Below are positions 9,120 through 17,826 of a stretch of 37,483 bases of DNA, in pieces. Below the pieces are notes generated by a model, which was not told where the DNA came from, ran no database searches, and saw only the letters and a list, made by a program, of their open reading frames with translations. The stretch comes from Verrucomicrobiota bacterium (GTDB lineage Bacteria; Verrucomicrobiota; Verrucomicrobiia; Chthoniobacterales; JAFAMB01). Each line of letters opens with the position of its first letter. The stretch's first letter is position 1. Where the stretch lies: contig JAFAIO010000315.1 in assembly GCA_019236675.1 (NCBI GenBank), positions 1 through 37,483 of the forward strand, read 5' to 3'. The translations under genes were made by a program, and so were the position numbers.

Positions 9120-10390
9120 TTCAAACCGATGGCCAAAACTGTCATGTCATCGTGAGGAGCAACCTCTCCGCGGTGCTCCGCCTCGGCCTTAATCAAGGCG
9201 GTAACCACCGTTGTCAAATCGGTGCCCGACTCCGCGAGCACTTTTTTCACCTGGTCGGAAGACAACGGTTTTCGGTCAGCATCAAACGACTCGATTAGGC
9301 CGTCCGTATAAAAAATCGCAAGCGATCGAGGCAATAGCTGGATCTGGTTCAATTCGTAAATCTGATCTCGAATAATACCAAGTGGTGGCGCAGCCAGGAT
9401 CCGCGGTTCTTCCACCGTGCCATCTTCGAAACGTAACCAGGGTGGGCTGTGACCCGCTACCGCGAACTCGATTAGCCGTTTTTCAGGGAAGATCCTTCCT
9501 AAGACGGCCGTGATAAACATCCCGTGAATGGTGCGATCGTAAAGGCGGTTATTCCATTTCGCCAACGCATCGATGGGAGACATTCCTTTGTGAACTATGA
9601 GGCGGAGCATGCTGATCGCTTGGGCCATCAATAAAGCCGCCGAAACCCCCTTTCCGGAGACGTCCCCAACCACGAAATAGAATTCTCCCTCGTTGCGCTC
9701 AAATACGTCGTAGAAATCGCCGGCGATGTTCCGCGCCGGGCGATAGTGAGAGGCGACGGTTAGGAGTTCAGTGGAAGGCAGGACGTCTGGCAAAAACGAA
9801 TGCTGAATTTCCGTCGCGAGCGCCAAATCCTTTTCGAGCTGTTTGCGTTCTCGCTCGCGCTCGATGGCCCGCATTTTGGCAATCGCGGTTGCGACCAGGT
9901 TTCCATACGCCTCGAATGCCTCCAGATCGAGACGATCGAAGAATGGTTTATCAGACGGGTTTAGAACCTGCAAAACGCCGATCTCGGTCTCTTGTTGAAA
10001 TAGCGGGATGCATAGGATTGACCGCGTCACAAAACCTGAACTCCGGTCCAGTTCCGGGTAGAAGCGCGCGTCTTTGTACGCGTCTGTAACTAGGACGCTA
10101 CGCCGATTCTCTCGAACCCAGCCCGCGATACCCTTGCCGCGAGGAATTTTAATCGGATGAGAAAGCGCGTCCTCGACCGGGCCACGAGCGATCACAAGTT
10201 CCAGGTCGCCGGTCGATTCGTTGATTAGAAAAAGCGAACTCGCCTCTGCGTGCATGACGCGACCTGCGACATCCAGAATCGCTGAAAGCAATTCGTTGAA
10301 ATCCGTGATCGAATTGATCAGTGCGCTTACCTCAACCAATCCGCGGTAGATGTTCACCGAACGTGCAAGCTCGTCGATGGTCGTCGTCAT
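9116..10390 (-). CDS. GAF domain plus PP2C/SpoIIE-type phosphatase (RsbU-like)
   Basis: N-terminal GAF; C-terminal AGDFYDVF, VVGDVSGKGVSAALLMA, YTDGLIE, HDDMTVLAI. ATGA overlap with the downstream RsbW-like gene. Confidence 0.92.
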   Translation of the reverse strand: MTTTIDELARSVNIYRGLVEVSALINSITDFNELLSAILDVAGRVMHAEASSLFLINESTGDLELVIARGPVEDALSHPIKIPRGKGIAGWVRENRRSVLVTDAYKDARFYPELDRSSGFVTRSILCIPLFQQETEIGVLQVLNPSDKPFFDRLDLEAFEAYGNLVATAIAKMRAIERERERKQLEKDLALATEIQHSFLPDVLPSTELLTVASHYRPARNIAGDFYDVFERNEGEFYFVVGDVSGKGVSAALLMAQAISMLRLIVHKGMSPIDALAKWNNRLYDRTIHGMFITAVLGRIFPEKRLIEFAVAGHSPPWLRFEDGTVEEPRILAAPPLGIIRDQIYELNQIQLLPRSLAIFYTDGLIESFDADRKPLSSDQVKKVLAESGTDLTTVVTALIKAEAEHRGEVAPHDDMTVLAIGLK

Positions 10391-10418
10391 TGGCGCCAGA
10401 GTATAACACGGGAAAAAT

Positions 10419-10700
10419 GGTAGGGCGAGGCTCCTGAAAGACCTGAAGGTTAGACCCGAAGCGACACGTTTGTCGGCGCTATTTCACTAACAAGTCCGAA
10501 CCGCGTGCCGAGCCGCGGCGCTGCGTGTGCCATCACGATATGATTCTACGACTCAAAGCCTCTGTTGCTTCACCGCTCGATTGATGCCATCTCCAACCCC
10601 TAGCTCGGCGCGCGAATTGGCGTCGCTTGCGGAAGAGCGCCGAAACCTCTTGTATCTCCGCTTGACTGTTCAGGTCTTTCGGGAACCTCGCCCTACCTAC
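10419..10700. repeat. Foldback element, GGGCGAGGCTCC family
   Basis: Left ggtagggcgaggctcctgaaagacctgaaggt; right ttcaggtctttcgggaacctcgccctacctac (reverse complement with few mismatches); interior has gccgagccgcgg. Confidence 0.85.
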
Positions 10701-10759
10701 CCCTCCATTCACAACAAACGCGATAAAATGTTGCAATCCCCATGGTAGGAGCGTATAAC

Positions 10760-11734
10760 ATGCCGGTTGTTATGCGTAGTTGGCTGTTCGTTTGTGGATC
10801 AACCATCTTATTTGCTGTAACTGGTCACACTCAGGTCACCGGTTATGCGGCTTTGCGGACTGTGGGGTCAAGCCGCGGAGAAAAAGTGCTGAGCCAGGTA
10901 CTCGCCATTTCAGGCGAAGGGTCGGGTGCGCAACCAAATCATTGGAAAGTCTGGATCGATGATCCAGCTGCGCGCGGTGGAGTACGTGAACTAGAGGTTT
11001 CTGGCAACCAGATTACCGCCGAACGAACCCCGGTGAAATCGGAATGGGCTGGCGGTAAAGATATGGATCTGGCCCATCTCAACCTCGATTCTGACGGCGC
11101 ATATCAAGTAGCGACTCAAGAGGCGAAAACGAAAGGGATCGAATTCTCGAAGGTCCAATTTCAGTTGGCCGCTGATCGGGACACCGGTAAACCAGGGTGG
11201 ACGGTACAACTGACAGACGCGAAGGATCAACGGGTAGGCGCGATCAAGGTCAATGCAGATTCGGGGACGATCGTGAGTTCGGCTTGGGGCGCGGACGCGC
11301 CTAATTTGGTGGCGCAGCGACGGACATCAGAAAACTCAGATGAACGTTTTCTAAATAGTCCCGAGTCACAAACGACGGGTCACCATTCTCAAGAAGAAGA
11401 AGCGGCGCCCGTGGCAAAAGCGTCACCGGAGAAGCAAACGCAAGCCCACTACGCGCAAGCGCAGGAGTACCCGGATGAGCCCGGCCAATATTCCACTCAA
11501 TCTGGCCAATCTGGTCAACAGTCGGGCTCGATCACCGACCGTGCCGGAAACTTCGGCCGTTCCGTTGTCAATCGAGTTGAGCGACCTTTCCTAAGAGCTG
11601 GAGGCTGGATTCAGAAAAAATTTACTGGTCAGGATACGATTAGTCCGCCGCGGACTAAAGATGACGACGATGACGATGATGATAATCGCTCGAACGACCA
11701 GTACAACAAGCCCGTGCATCCTGTGCCCCAATAA
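10760..11734 (+). CDS. Secreted PepSY-like hypothetical protein with acidic C-terminal tract
   Basis: Signal-like N-terminus; WTVQLTDAKDQRVGAIKVNADSGTIVSS resembles PepSY; C-terminal DDDDDDDN run; aggag upstream of ATG 10760. Confidence 0.6.
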   Translation: MPVVMRSWLFVCGSTILFAVTGHTQVTGYAALRTVGSSRGEKVLSQVLAISGEGSGAQPNHWKVWIDDPAARGGVRELEVSGNQITAERTPVKSEWAGGKDMDLAHLNLDSDGAYQVATQEAKTKGIEFSKVQFQLAADRDTGKPGWTVQLTDAKDQRVGAIKVNADSGTIVSSAWGADAPNLVAQRRTSENSDERFLNSPESQTTGHHSQEEEAAPVAKASPEKQTQAHYAQAQEYPDEPGQYSTQSGQSGQQSGSITDRAGNFGRSVVNRVERPFLRAGGWIQKKFTGQDTISPPRTKDDDDDDDDNRSNDQYNKPVHPVPQ

Positions 11735-11800
11735 GCGGGTCTCTCGGCCCTCTGGGCAGCAGTTATCCAGCCCGTCGAAGCCGCGACCACATCATGATGG

Positions 11801-11917
11801 GAGCCTCGCGCAAAGGGCGCAGAGGACGCAAAGGTTGAAAAGCTTAGGAATTACTCAAAAAAAGTATTCTCCCGCTCTTCCTACCTCTGCGTCCGCCGCG
11901 TCCTCTGCGCGAGGCTC
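11801..11917. repeat. Inverted repeat with gagcctcgcgca/cgcagaggacgc words
   Basis: 11801-11833 gagcctcgcgcaaagggcgcagaggacgcaaag versus 11884-11917 cctctgcgtccgccgcgtcctctgcgcgaggctc. Confidence 0.75.
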
Positions 11918-11974
11918 TTTCTCTGCTCTGTTTGCCTCGATCCACAACATCTGTGACGTTATTGTGCTGACTCC

Positions 11975-13150
11975 ATGCTTACAGAACAAGATGCGTTGAG
12001 CTCGATTCTGGCGGCAGTCCGGCCGCTGGAGATAGAGGAACTGCGATTGTTCGACGCTGGCGACCGCATTTTGGCCGAGGACGTCTTTGCCCGAGTCAGT
12101 CTGCCGCGGTTCGATAATTCCTCGATGGACGGGTATGCGGTCAGGGCTGCTGACGCCGTTGCGGGAGCAAAATTACGGGTCATTGGTGAGCAACCTGCCG
12201 GTCCCGATCAAGGGCTGACGGTCAACGCAGGGACTGCTGTGCGCGTGTACACAGGGGCGCCGATCCCAGCGGGCGCGAACGCGGTGGTAATGCAGGAAGA
12301 TTGCGACCGGCAAGGGGATCAGGTGACGATTAGAGAAGCCGCTTCGCCGGGAGAATTTATTCGACTACGCGGTGGAGACCTTTGTGAAGGACAGAAGATC
12401 GCTGCCGCCGGCGCTCGTCTGAACGGCCCGTTGCTCGCTACTCTTGCTTCCCAAGGCGTTGGTCGAGTCCACGCCTTTCGTCGACCGAACGTGGCGATTC
12501 TGGCAACGGGCAGTGAATTGAAGAACCCCGGAGAACCGCTCGGATCGGGTGAGATTTATGAAACCAATCGTGTGATGTTGCACGAACTGGTCCTGGATGC
12601 CGGAGGGATACCTCGCCTCTTCGAGCCGGTACCGGATGAAGAGAATGAACACCTGCGAGCGTTCCGGGACGCAGCGTCCGATGATGTGGTCGTCATTGCA
12701 GGCGGTGTTTCCGTCGGAGAACGAGACCTGGTGAAATCGACCCTTCAGAAACTCGGATGCAATATCGAGCTTTGGCGGGTTGCGGTTCGCCCTGGTAAAC
12801 CTTTTTTATTTGGTCGATTGAACGAAAAGTGGGTCTTTGGTTTGCCGGGTAATCCTGTCTCAGCCTATGTGACTTTTTTGTTATTTGTGCGACCGGCTCT
12901 GCTTGCGATGCAAGGTTGGCAAGGCGCCTCGGTGGCCAAGACCCAGGCCATCTTGTCCAAATCGGTGACAAACAAGGGCGAACGTCCGCATTACCTGCGA
13001 GGATACCTCGAGGCCGGTCGGTTTATGCCTTTCGAAAACCAGGAGTCTCATGCGCTATTCGCCCTGTCGCGAGCAAACGCGCTGTTACGGATCGGTGCCG
13101 GAGAACAAATTTCGGAATATCAAACCGTGGAGGTAGTCTTATTGCGGTAG
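11975..13150 (+). CDS. moeA: Molybdopterin molybdenumtransferase MoeA
   Basis: FDNSSMDGYAVRAAD, GTAVRVYTGAPIPAGANAVVMQED, ATGSEL, GGVSVGERD, RPGKPFLFG, GLPGNPVSA. Confidence 0.97.
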   Translation: MLTEQDALSSILAAVRPLEIEELRLFDAGDRILAEDVFARVSLPRFDNSSMDGYAVRAADAVAGAKLRVIGEQPAGPDQGLTVNAGTAVRVYTGAPIPAGANAVVMQEDCDRQGDQVTIREAASPGEFIRLRGGDLCEGQKIAAAGARLNGPLLATLASQGVGRVHAFRRPNVAILATGSELKNPGEPLGSGEIYETNRVMLHELVLDAGGIPRLFEPVPDEENEHLRAFRDAASDDVVVIAGGVSVGERDLVKSTLQKLGCNIELWRVAVRPGKPFLFGRLNEKWVFGLPGNPVSAYVTFLLFVRPALLAMQGWQGASVAKTQAILSKSVTNKGERPHYLRGYLEAGRFMPFENQESHALFALSRANALLRIGAGEQISEYQTVEVVLLR

Positions 13151-13175
13151 GTTCGTAAGGAGAAATCAAATTTGA

Positions 13176-13374
13176 TTGGGCGAGGCTCCAGAGCGTGATC
13201 CGAATTCAAGGCGAATTCGTCATGTGATGGGATTTGATCTAGACGCGAAGGAGCCATGGCCGAGCCGGGGTGGCGCGGTCCAACGGCTCGGCCATGCTGC
13301 TATACGTTGGGAGGAGCCAAACCAGGTGCCGAATTCGTTTTGAGGCCGGTCAGATTCTGGAGCCTCGCCCCACC
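13176..13374. repeat. Foldback element, GGGCGAGGCTCC family
   Basis: Outer arms ttgggcgaggctccagag / ttctggagcctcgccccacc; inner perfect arms atggccgagccg (13255-13266) / cggctcggccat (13284-13295). Confidence 0.85.
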
Positions 13375-13474
13375 AAATAGTGGCTCGTTCCTACTGGAAC
13401 TATCCGTTTTCCGAAACTGCAAGTGAAAACAAGATTGAATCCTAAAGATTCAGAACTCATACTTACCTAATCAA

Positions 13475-14416
13475 ATGGTTGCTCTAAAGGAAGGGTACGA
13501 CCTAGCGAGTGAGGTGCGGCGTCTTAAGGTCGAACGCAATGCGGTCATCCTCGCTCACAATTATCAAGTACCTGAAATTCAGGATGTTGCGGATTTTGTC
13601 GGTGATTCTCTCGGGCTCAGCTATCGAGCAAAAGAGACTGACGCGGACGTCATTGTGTTCTGCGGAGTCCACTTTATGGCCGAGACCGCCAAAATCGTAA
13701 ATCCATCCCGCACCGTGATTCTACCGGACTTGGAGGCAGGGTGTTCGCTTTCCGACTCATGCCCTGCCGACCAACTGGCCGATTTTCTAACCAGGCACCC
13801 GGAAAAGAATTACTACGTCATTGCTTATATCAATTGCAGCGCCGGCGTTAAAGCTTTGGCCGATATCATTTGTACTAGCGGCAACGCGGTCAAGGTGGTA
13901 CAAAATGCGCCTGCGGATAGAAATATTCTCTTTGTTCCAGACCAGAATCTCGGTTCCTGGGTGATGGAGCAAACAGGCAGAAAGATGGATCTCTGGAAAG
14001 GGGCCTGTTATGTCCACGTTGAGTTCACCCAGAACAGTATCCAAAAGATCCGGGATGTGTATCCGGATGCGCCGGTCGTGGCGCATCCCGAATGCACCTA
14101 TGCGGTGCGGATGCTGGCAGACGAAGTTTGCTCGACCGAAAAAATGGTCAGCTACTGCCGGAATTCGCCGGCCGAAGCTTTTATTATCGTGACCGAATCC
14201 GGAATGCTGCATCGCCTGAGGAAAGAGATACCGAATAAGGAATTTATTCCTGGTCCCACCGATCACTGTTCGTGCGCCGATTGCCGGTTCATGAAACGCA
14301 ACACTTTAGAAAAACTGCGGGATGCGTTGGATGCGCTTCAACCCGAAATCATAATATCGGAAGTTATTAGAAAGCGAGCCGAGCAGCCGATTTTGCGGAT
14401 GCTTGAACTTAAGTGA
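13475..14416 (+). CDS. nadA: Quinolinate synthase NadA
   Basis: AHNYQVPEIQDVADFVGDSLGLS, AGCSLSDSC, YVHVEFT, HPECT, Cys-rich C-terminus. Confidence 0.97.
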   Translation: MVALKEGYDLASEVRRLKVERNAVILAHNYQVPEIQDVADFVGDSLGLSYRAKETDADVIVFCGVHFMAETAKIVNPSRTVILPDLEAGCSLSDSCPADQLADFLTRHPEKNYYVIAYINCSAGVKALADIICTSGNAVKVVQNAPADRNILFVPDQNLGSWVMEQTGRKMDLWKGACYVHVEFTQNSIQKIRDVYPDAPVVAHPECTYAVRMLADEVCSTEKMVSYCRNSPAEAFIIVTESGMLHRLRKEIPNKEFIPGPTDHCSCADCRFMKRNTLEKLRDALDALQPEIIISEVIRKRAEQPILRMLELK

Positions 14417-15606
14417 AATTCGATGGTGCGGTGGTGATTGGGGCGGGCCCGGCCGGATTGTGGGCAGCCGAGTCCTTAGGGCTTGCAGGGGTCACGGTCT
14501 GGATTTTTGATCATAAGCCATCGCTTGGCCGGAAATTCCTGGTGGCGGGTCGTGGAGGCCTCAATATCACGCACTCCGAAGAGCTCGATCAGTTTGCCTC
14601 GCGTTACGACAATCCCAAGCGTTGGACATCCCTTTTGGAGCGCTTCCCGCCTCATCGCCTTAAGACGTGGTTCGAGGAGTTAGGCGTACCAACCTACGTC
14701 GGCACGAGTGGACGCGTATTTCCGCGCTCCGCCCGTGCTCCTGAAATTCTGGAACGTTGGCTGGAGCGGCTTTATGAGCTCGGATGCGACATTCGTTTAG
14801 GTTATAGATTCCATCAGCTTTCTGCGAGCGGTCGCTCCCTTGAAGTTGTGTTTCAGAAGGGACAGGAGTTTTCGCCCGTGAACGCTTCAGCAGTCGTTTT
14901 CGCGCTTGGAGGAGCTTCCTGGCCACAGACCGGTTCTGACGGCCAGTGGACCCAGCAATTCGCGGATATGGGCGTCCGCATCAATCCGTTTTCACCCTCC
15001 AATGTAGGCTGGGAATATAATTGGTCTCCGGAATTCCTAAGCGTAGCAGAAGGCAAACCTTTGAAAAATCTAGCGGTGACCTGTGCCGGACAGAGGGTTC
15101 GGGGGGAGCTCCTGATCACTAAGTACGGGCTTGAAGGTGGAGCCCTTTATCAGTTGGGACGAAAGCTCAAATTGGATTCTTCGATTGAAATCGACTTTAA
15201 ACCCGATCTCACGGATGAAGAGCTCCAGAAAAAGTGGCGCAACGGTAGTAGCTTACAGGACTCCGCCTCCAAGTATTGGCGTTTGAGCCCGGCTGCGATC
15301 GCTCTGATCGATGAGGCCATGAAGCCGACAGACTTTAACTCGCTGCTGACCGCCGTCCGGCGTTGCCACCTTCGATTGAATCATCCTCGCCCAATCGACG
15401 AAGCAATTTCGTCAGCCGGGGGAATCGACTGGAGCGAGCTCGACGATTATCTAATGCTCGGTCGATTGCCGGGTGTCTTTTGTGCAGGAGAGATGATCGA
15501 CTGGGATGCCCCGACCGGAGGCTACTTACTCCAGGGTTGCTATGCGACCGGCAAAATTGCGGGAGAAGGCGCAGTGAAGTGGATTGCGCAGGGCACGGAG
15601 GCGTGA
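14413..15606 (+). CDS. HI0933/BaiN-type NAD(P)/FAD-dependent flavoprotein
   Basis: VIGAGPAGLWAAESL, GRKFLVAGRGGLNITHSE, LPGVFCAGEMIDWDAPTGGYLLQGCYATG. GTG start overlapping the nadA stop. Confidence 0.92.
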   Translation: MKFDGAVVIGAGPAGLWAAESLGLAGVTVWIFDHKPSLGRKFLVAGRGGLNITHSEELDQFASRYDNPKRWTSLLERFPPHRLKTWFEELGVPTYVGTSGRVFPRSARAPEILERWLERLYELGCDIRLGYRFHQLSASGRSLEVVFQKGQEFSPVNASAVVFALGGASWPQTGSDGQWTQQFADMGVRINPFSPSNVGWEYNWSPEFLSVAEGKPLKNLAVTCAGQRVRGELLITKYGLEGGALYQLGRKLKLDSSIEIDFKPDLTDEELQKKWRNGSSLQDSASKYWRLSPAAIALIDEAMKPTDFNSLLTAVRRCHLRLNHPRPIDEAISSAGGIDWSELDDYLMLGRLPGVFCAGEMIDWDAPTGGYLLQGCYATGKIAGEGAVKWIAQGTEA

Positions 15607-15633
15607 GAGCTTTTGCCACTTATTTCTGTGAAT

Positions 15634-16119
15634 ATGGAGCTGAAAATTGGTGATGCTGCCCCGGCTTTTCAGGCAACCGCCGTCGGGGGCATTTATGGAG
15701 CCGGACAGCCGGTGAAGTTGAACGATTTCAAAGGATCGATGTTGGTTCTTTACTTCTATCCGAAGGATGATACCCCGGGATGCACGCGCCAGGCGTGCGA
15801 TCTTCGCGATACTTGGGGCGACATTCAATCCCGGGCGGAGCTTTTTGGTGTCAGCGTTGATAACGCAGCGAGCCATGAGAAGTTCATCAAGAAACATGGA
15901 CTGCCTTTCCCTCTGCTGAGCGATCCCGACAAGCAGTTGGTTCAGAGCTACGGCGTGTGGGTCGAAAAGAGCATGTACGGAAAGAAATATTTCGGTACCG
16001 AAAGGACCACCTTTGTGATCGGACCGGATCTCCGAATCGTCAATATCCTGAAGAAGGTAAAACCGGCCGAGCATGTGACCCTGCTGGCAAAAGCGCTTTT
16101 GGAACGAGCGGCGGCTTAA
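15634..16119 (+). CDS. bcp: Thioredoxin-dependent peroxiredoxin, Bcp/PrxQ type
   Basis: LNDFKGSMLVLYFYPKDDTPGCTRQACDLRD, GVSVDNAASHEKFIKKHGLPFPLLSDPD. Confidence 0.95.
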   Translation: MELKIGDAAPAFQATAVGGIYGAGQPVKLNDFKGSMLVLYFYPKDDTPGCTRQACDLRDTWGDIQSRAELFGVSVDNAASHEKFIKKHGLPFPLLSDPDKQLVQSYGVWVEKSMYGKKYFGTERTTFVIGPDLRIVNILKKVKPAEHVTLLAKALLERAAA

Positions 16120-16229
16120 AAACTAGCAGGAACGCCGGGATCGCCGTAACGATGAAGCGGCACAGTCAAGAACTGCCGACTCAATGGGTGCTGCCATGAT
16201 CAGCCATGAAATGGGGAAATAGAACAGCT

Positions 16230-16280
16230 CAGGGCTTTAGCCCTGGGTATGCCGAATCCGATGATCGCCCTGTAAGGGCG
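16230..16280. repeat. Double-hairpin intergenic repeat
   Basis: cagggct-tt-agccctg (16230-16245) and cgccct-gta-agggcg (16266-16280). Confidence 0.7.
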
Positions 16281-16436
16281 GCCGATTTGATCAGGGCTAG
16301 CTCGCGGATATAGCGGTGGAATTAATAGGTGCCGTTCGAGTGAATCGTTACGTTTCGGTCCCAGCACACGATTGCTGCCGCCCGTTTGCTACCTTATACC
16401 CGCCCGGCGCGGGCTGTAGTTCAGACAAAGTGCAGT

Positions 16437-16508
16437 ACTCCGAAACTCCAACACTCCGATACTCCGCGCGGCCGGATTCGAGGACGAGGACGACGAGGAC
16501 GAGAACGA
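16437..16508. repeat. ACTCCGAN octamer array followed by GAGGACGA array
   Basis: actccgaa-actccaac-actccgat-actccgcg in 8-bp register, then ttcgaggacgaggacgacgaggacgagaacga. Confidence 0.8.
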
Positions 16509-16518
16509 AGTGCTTCCC

Positions 16519-17736
16519 ATGAACCAGCAGTTGTTGCTTAACATCTACGAGAAGATAGAAGCTTTGGTCGGCCGTCTTCCTGGGCCGTTGCAAAGCGCGG
16601 TGCTGAACGAGCTGCGGCCGATCAAGCAGATCTTTATCGCCCAACGCCCGGCCCGCCTCGCTTTACTTGGTCAAGCATCCGCGAATGCCTCCGCCCTTTT
16701 GTCGGCGCTACTCGGTTCCGAGCTTAAATTGATTGATTCCAACCAGAGCGCAGGCTGGGTCAGTTACGAACAGAAAGTCAAAGGTGGGTTCCGCGTACTA
16801 GACGCGCGCCAGCTAAATCAAAGCAGTCGGTCTTGGGCTGATCTGACGAATGTTCTTGCGGAGGAAGCGCCCGACCTCTGTCTGTTCTTGGTAGATGGAA
16901 ATACGCCGGGCAACCTTCTTGCCTACAATGAACACACCATTCGGGTATTGGACTTTGTTCGCGAGCGCTACGATCGCAAGGTCCCGCTGATCGGTGTCAT
17001 CGATTTCCCGGCAACAATTCCACAGGAAGCCGTTGATAAACGCCGTCTGGAGCTACAGTCATGGCTCAGCGGTCAAGGAGGGATCGCCTCTCACTTTGTC
17101 CGAGCTGTGGCAGTATCTTCCTTTGTCCGGTTTCGTCAGGACGGTACCCTTGATCCGGAGCGCGACGAAAGACGAAACATTCGCATGTTAGGTGATTTAT
17201 TGGCGCGGGAATTGCCGGATGAAGCGCAAGTTGACATGGCGCGTCTGGTTGGAGCCAAAGAGCTACAGACTGAGCTATCGATGCGTCTGGTACGATCGGT
17301 GACGGCGATCTGTGCCGCCGTTGGTGCGCAGCCGATCCCTTTAGCGGATTTTCCAGTTTTAACCACGTTGCAGTTCGCGATGGTGGCCGGTGTAATGCAC
17401 ATCGGCGGCCGTGAGCTCAGTTTAAGGGCTGCCGCTGAATTCGTGGGCGCCTTGGGAATGAATATAGGCGTCGGGATGGTCTTTCGCGAAGGTGCCCGAG
17501 CAGCGGTCAAAGTTTTGCCCGGTTGGGGTAATGCCATCTCCGGAGGGATCGCCGCTGCCGGTACGTATGGAATCGGACGAGCGGCGACCTCTTACTTCAT
17601 CGACGGGTTGGCACTCGCCGACGTTCGCCGCTTCCTTGGCCGGCGCCTCAAGCGCTGGAGAAAGCGAGGAGCCGCGGATTTAGAAGACGCGAAACAGGCC
17701 GAGACAAAGACCCGCGACCGTGACAAAGGGGTGTGA
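16519..17736 (+). CDS. DUF697/YcjF-like membrane protein with degenerate GTPase-like N-domain
   Basis: LALLGQASANASALLSALLGSEL sits where a P-loop would be; C-terminal hydrophobic region IPLADFPVLTTLQFAMVAGVMHIGG typical of DUF697. Confidence 0.7.
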   Translation: MNQQLLLNIYEKIEALVGRLPGPLQSAVLNELRPIKQIFIAQRPARLALLGQASANASALLSALLGSELKLIDSNQSAGWVSYEQKVKGGFRVLDARQLNQSSRSWADLTNVLAEEAPDLCLFLVDGNTPGNLLAYNEHTIRVLDFVRERYDRKVPLIGVIDFPATIPQEAVDKRRLELQSWLSGQGGIASHFVRAVAVSSFVRFRQDGTLDPERDERRNIRMLGDLLARELPDEAQVDMARLVGAKELQTELSMRLVRSVTAICAAVGAQPIPLADFPVLTTLQFAMVAGVMHIGGRELSLRAAAEFVGALGMNIGVGMVFREGARAAVKVLPGWGNAISGGIAAAGTYGIGRAATSYFIDGLALADVRRFLGRRLKRWRKRGAADLEDAKQAETKTRDRDKGV

Positions 17737-17826
17737 ATAACTTGTTAAAAAATTCCCTCTTTTGGAGGAAAACGTGGTAGCAAGTGGCTTCCGATCGAGT
17801 TGAGCTGAGTGAAGATCTCCGAAATC

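Noticed and set aside
11659-11693. GATGACGACGATGACGATGATGAT as another GAGGACGA array
   Set aside because: Inside a coding sequence, encodes the Asp run of the PepSY-like protein, and the word differs from GAGGACGA.
15526-16074. 182-aa minus-strand ORF
   Set aside because: Antisense to the clear Bcp peroxiredoxin gene.
16127-16150. AACGCCGGGATCGCCGTAACG as a third copy of the 8591/22181 element
   Set aside because: Only one half-arm; no inverted partner or terminal CTTTGTG motif nearby.
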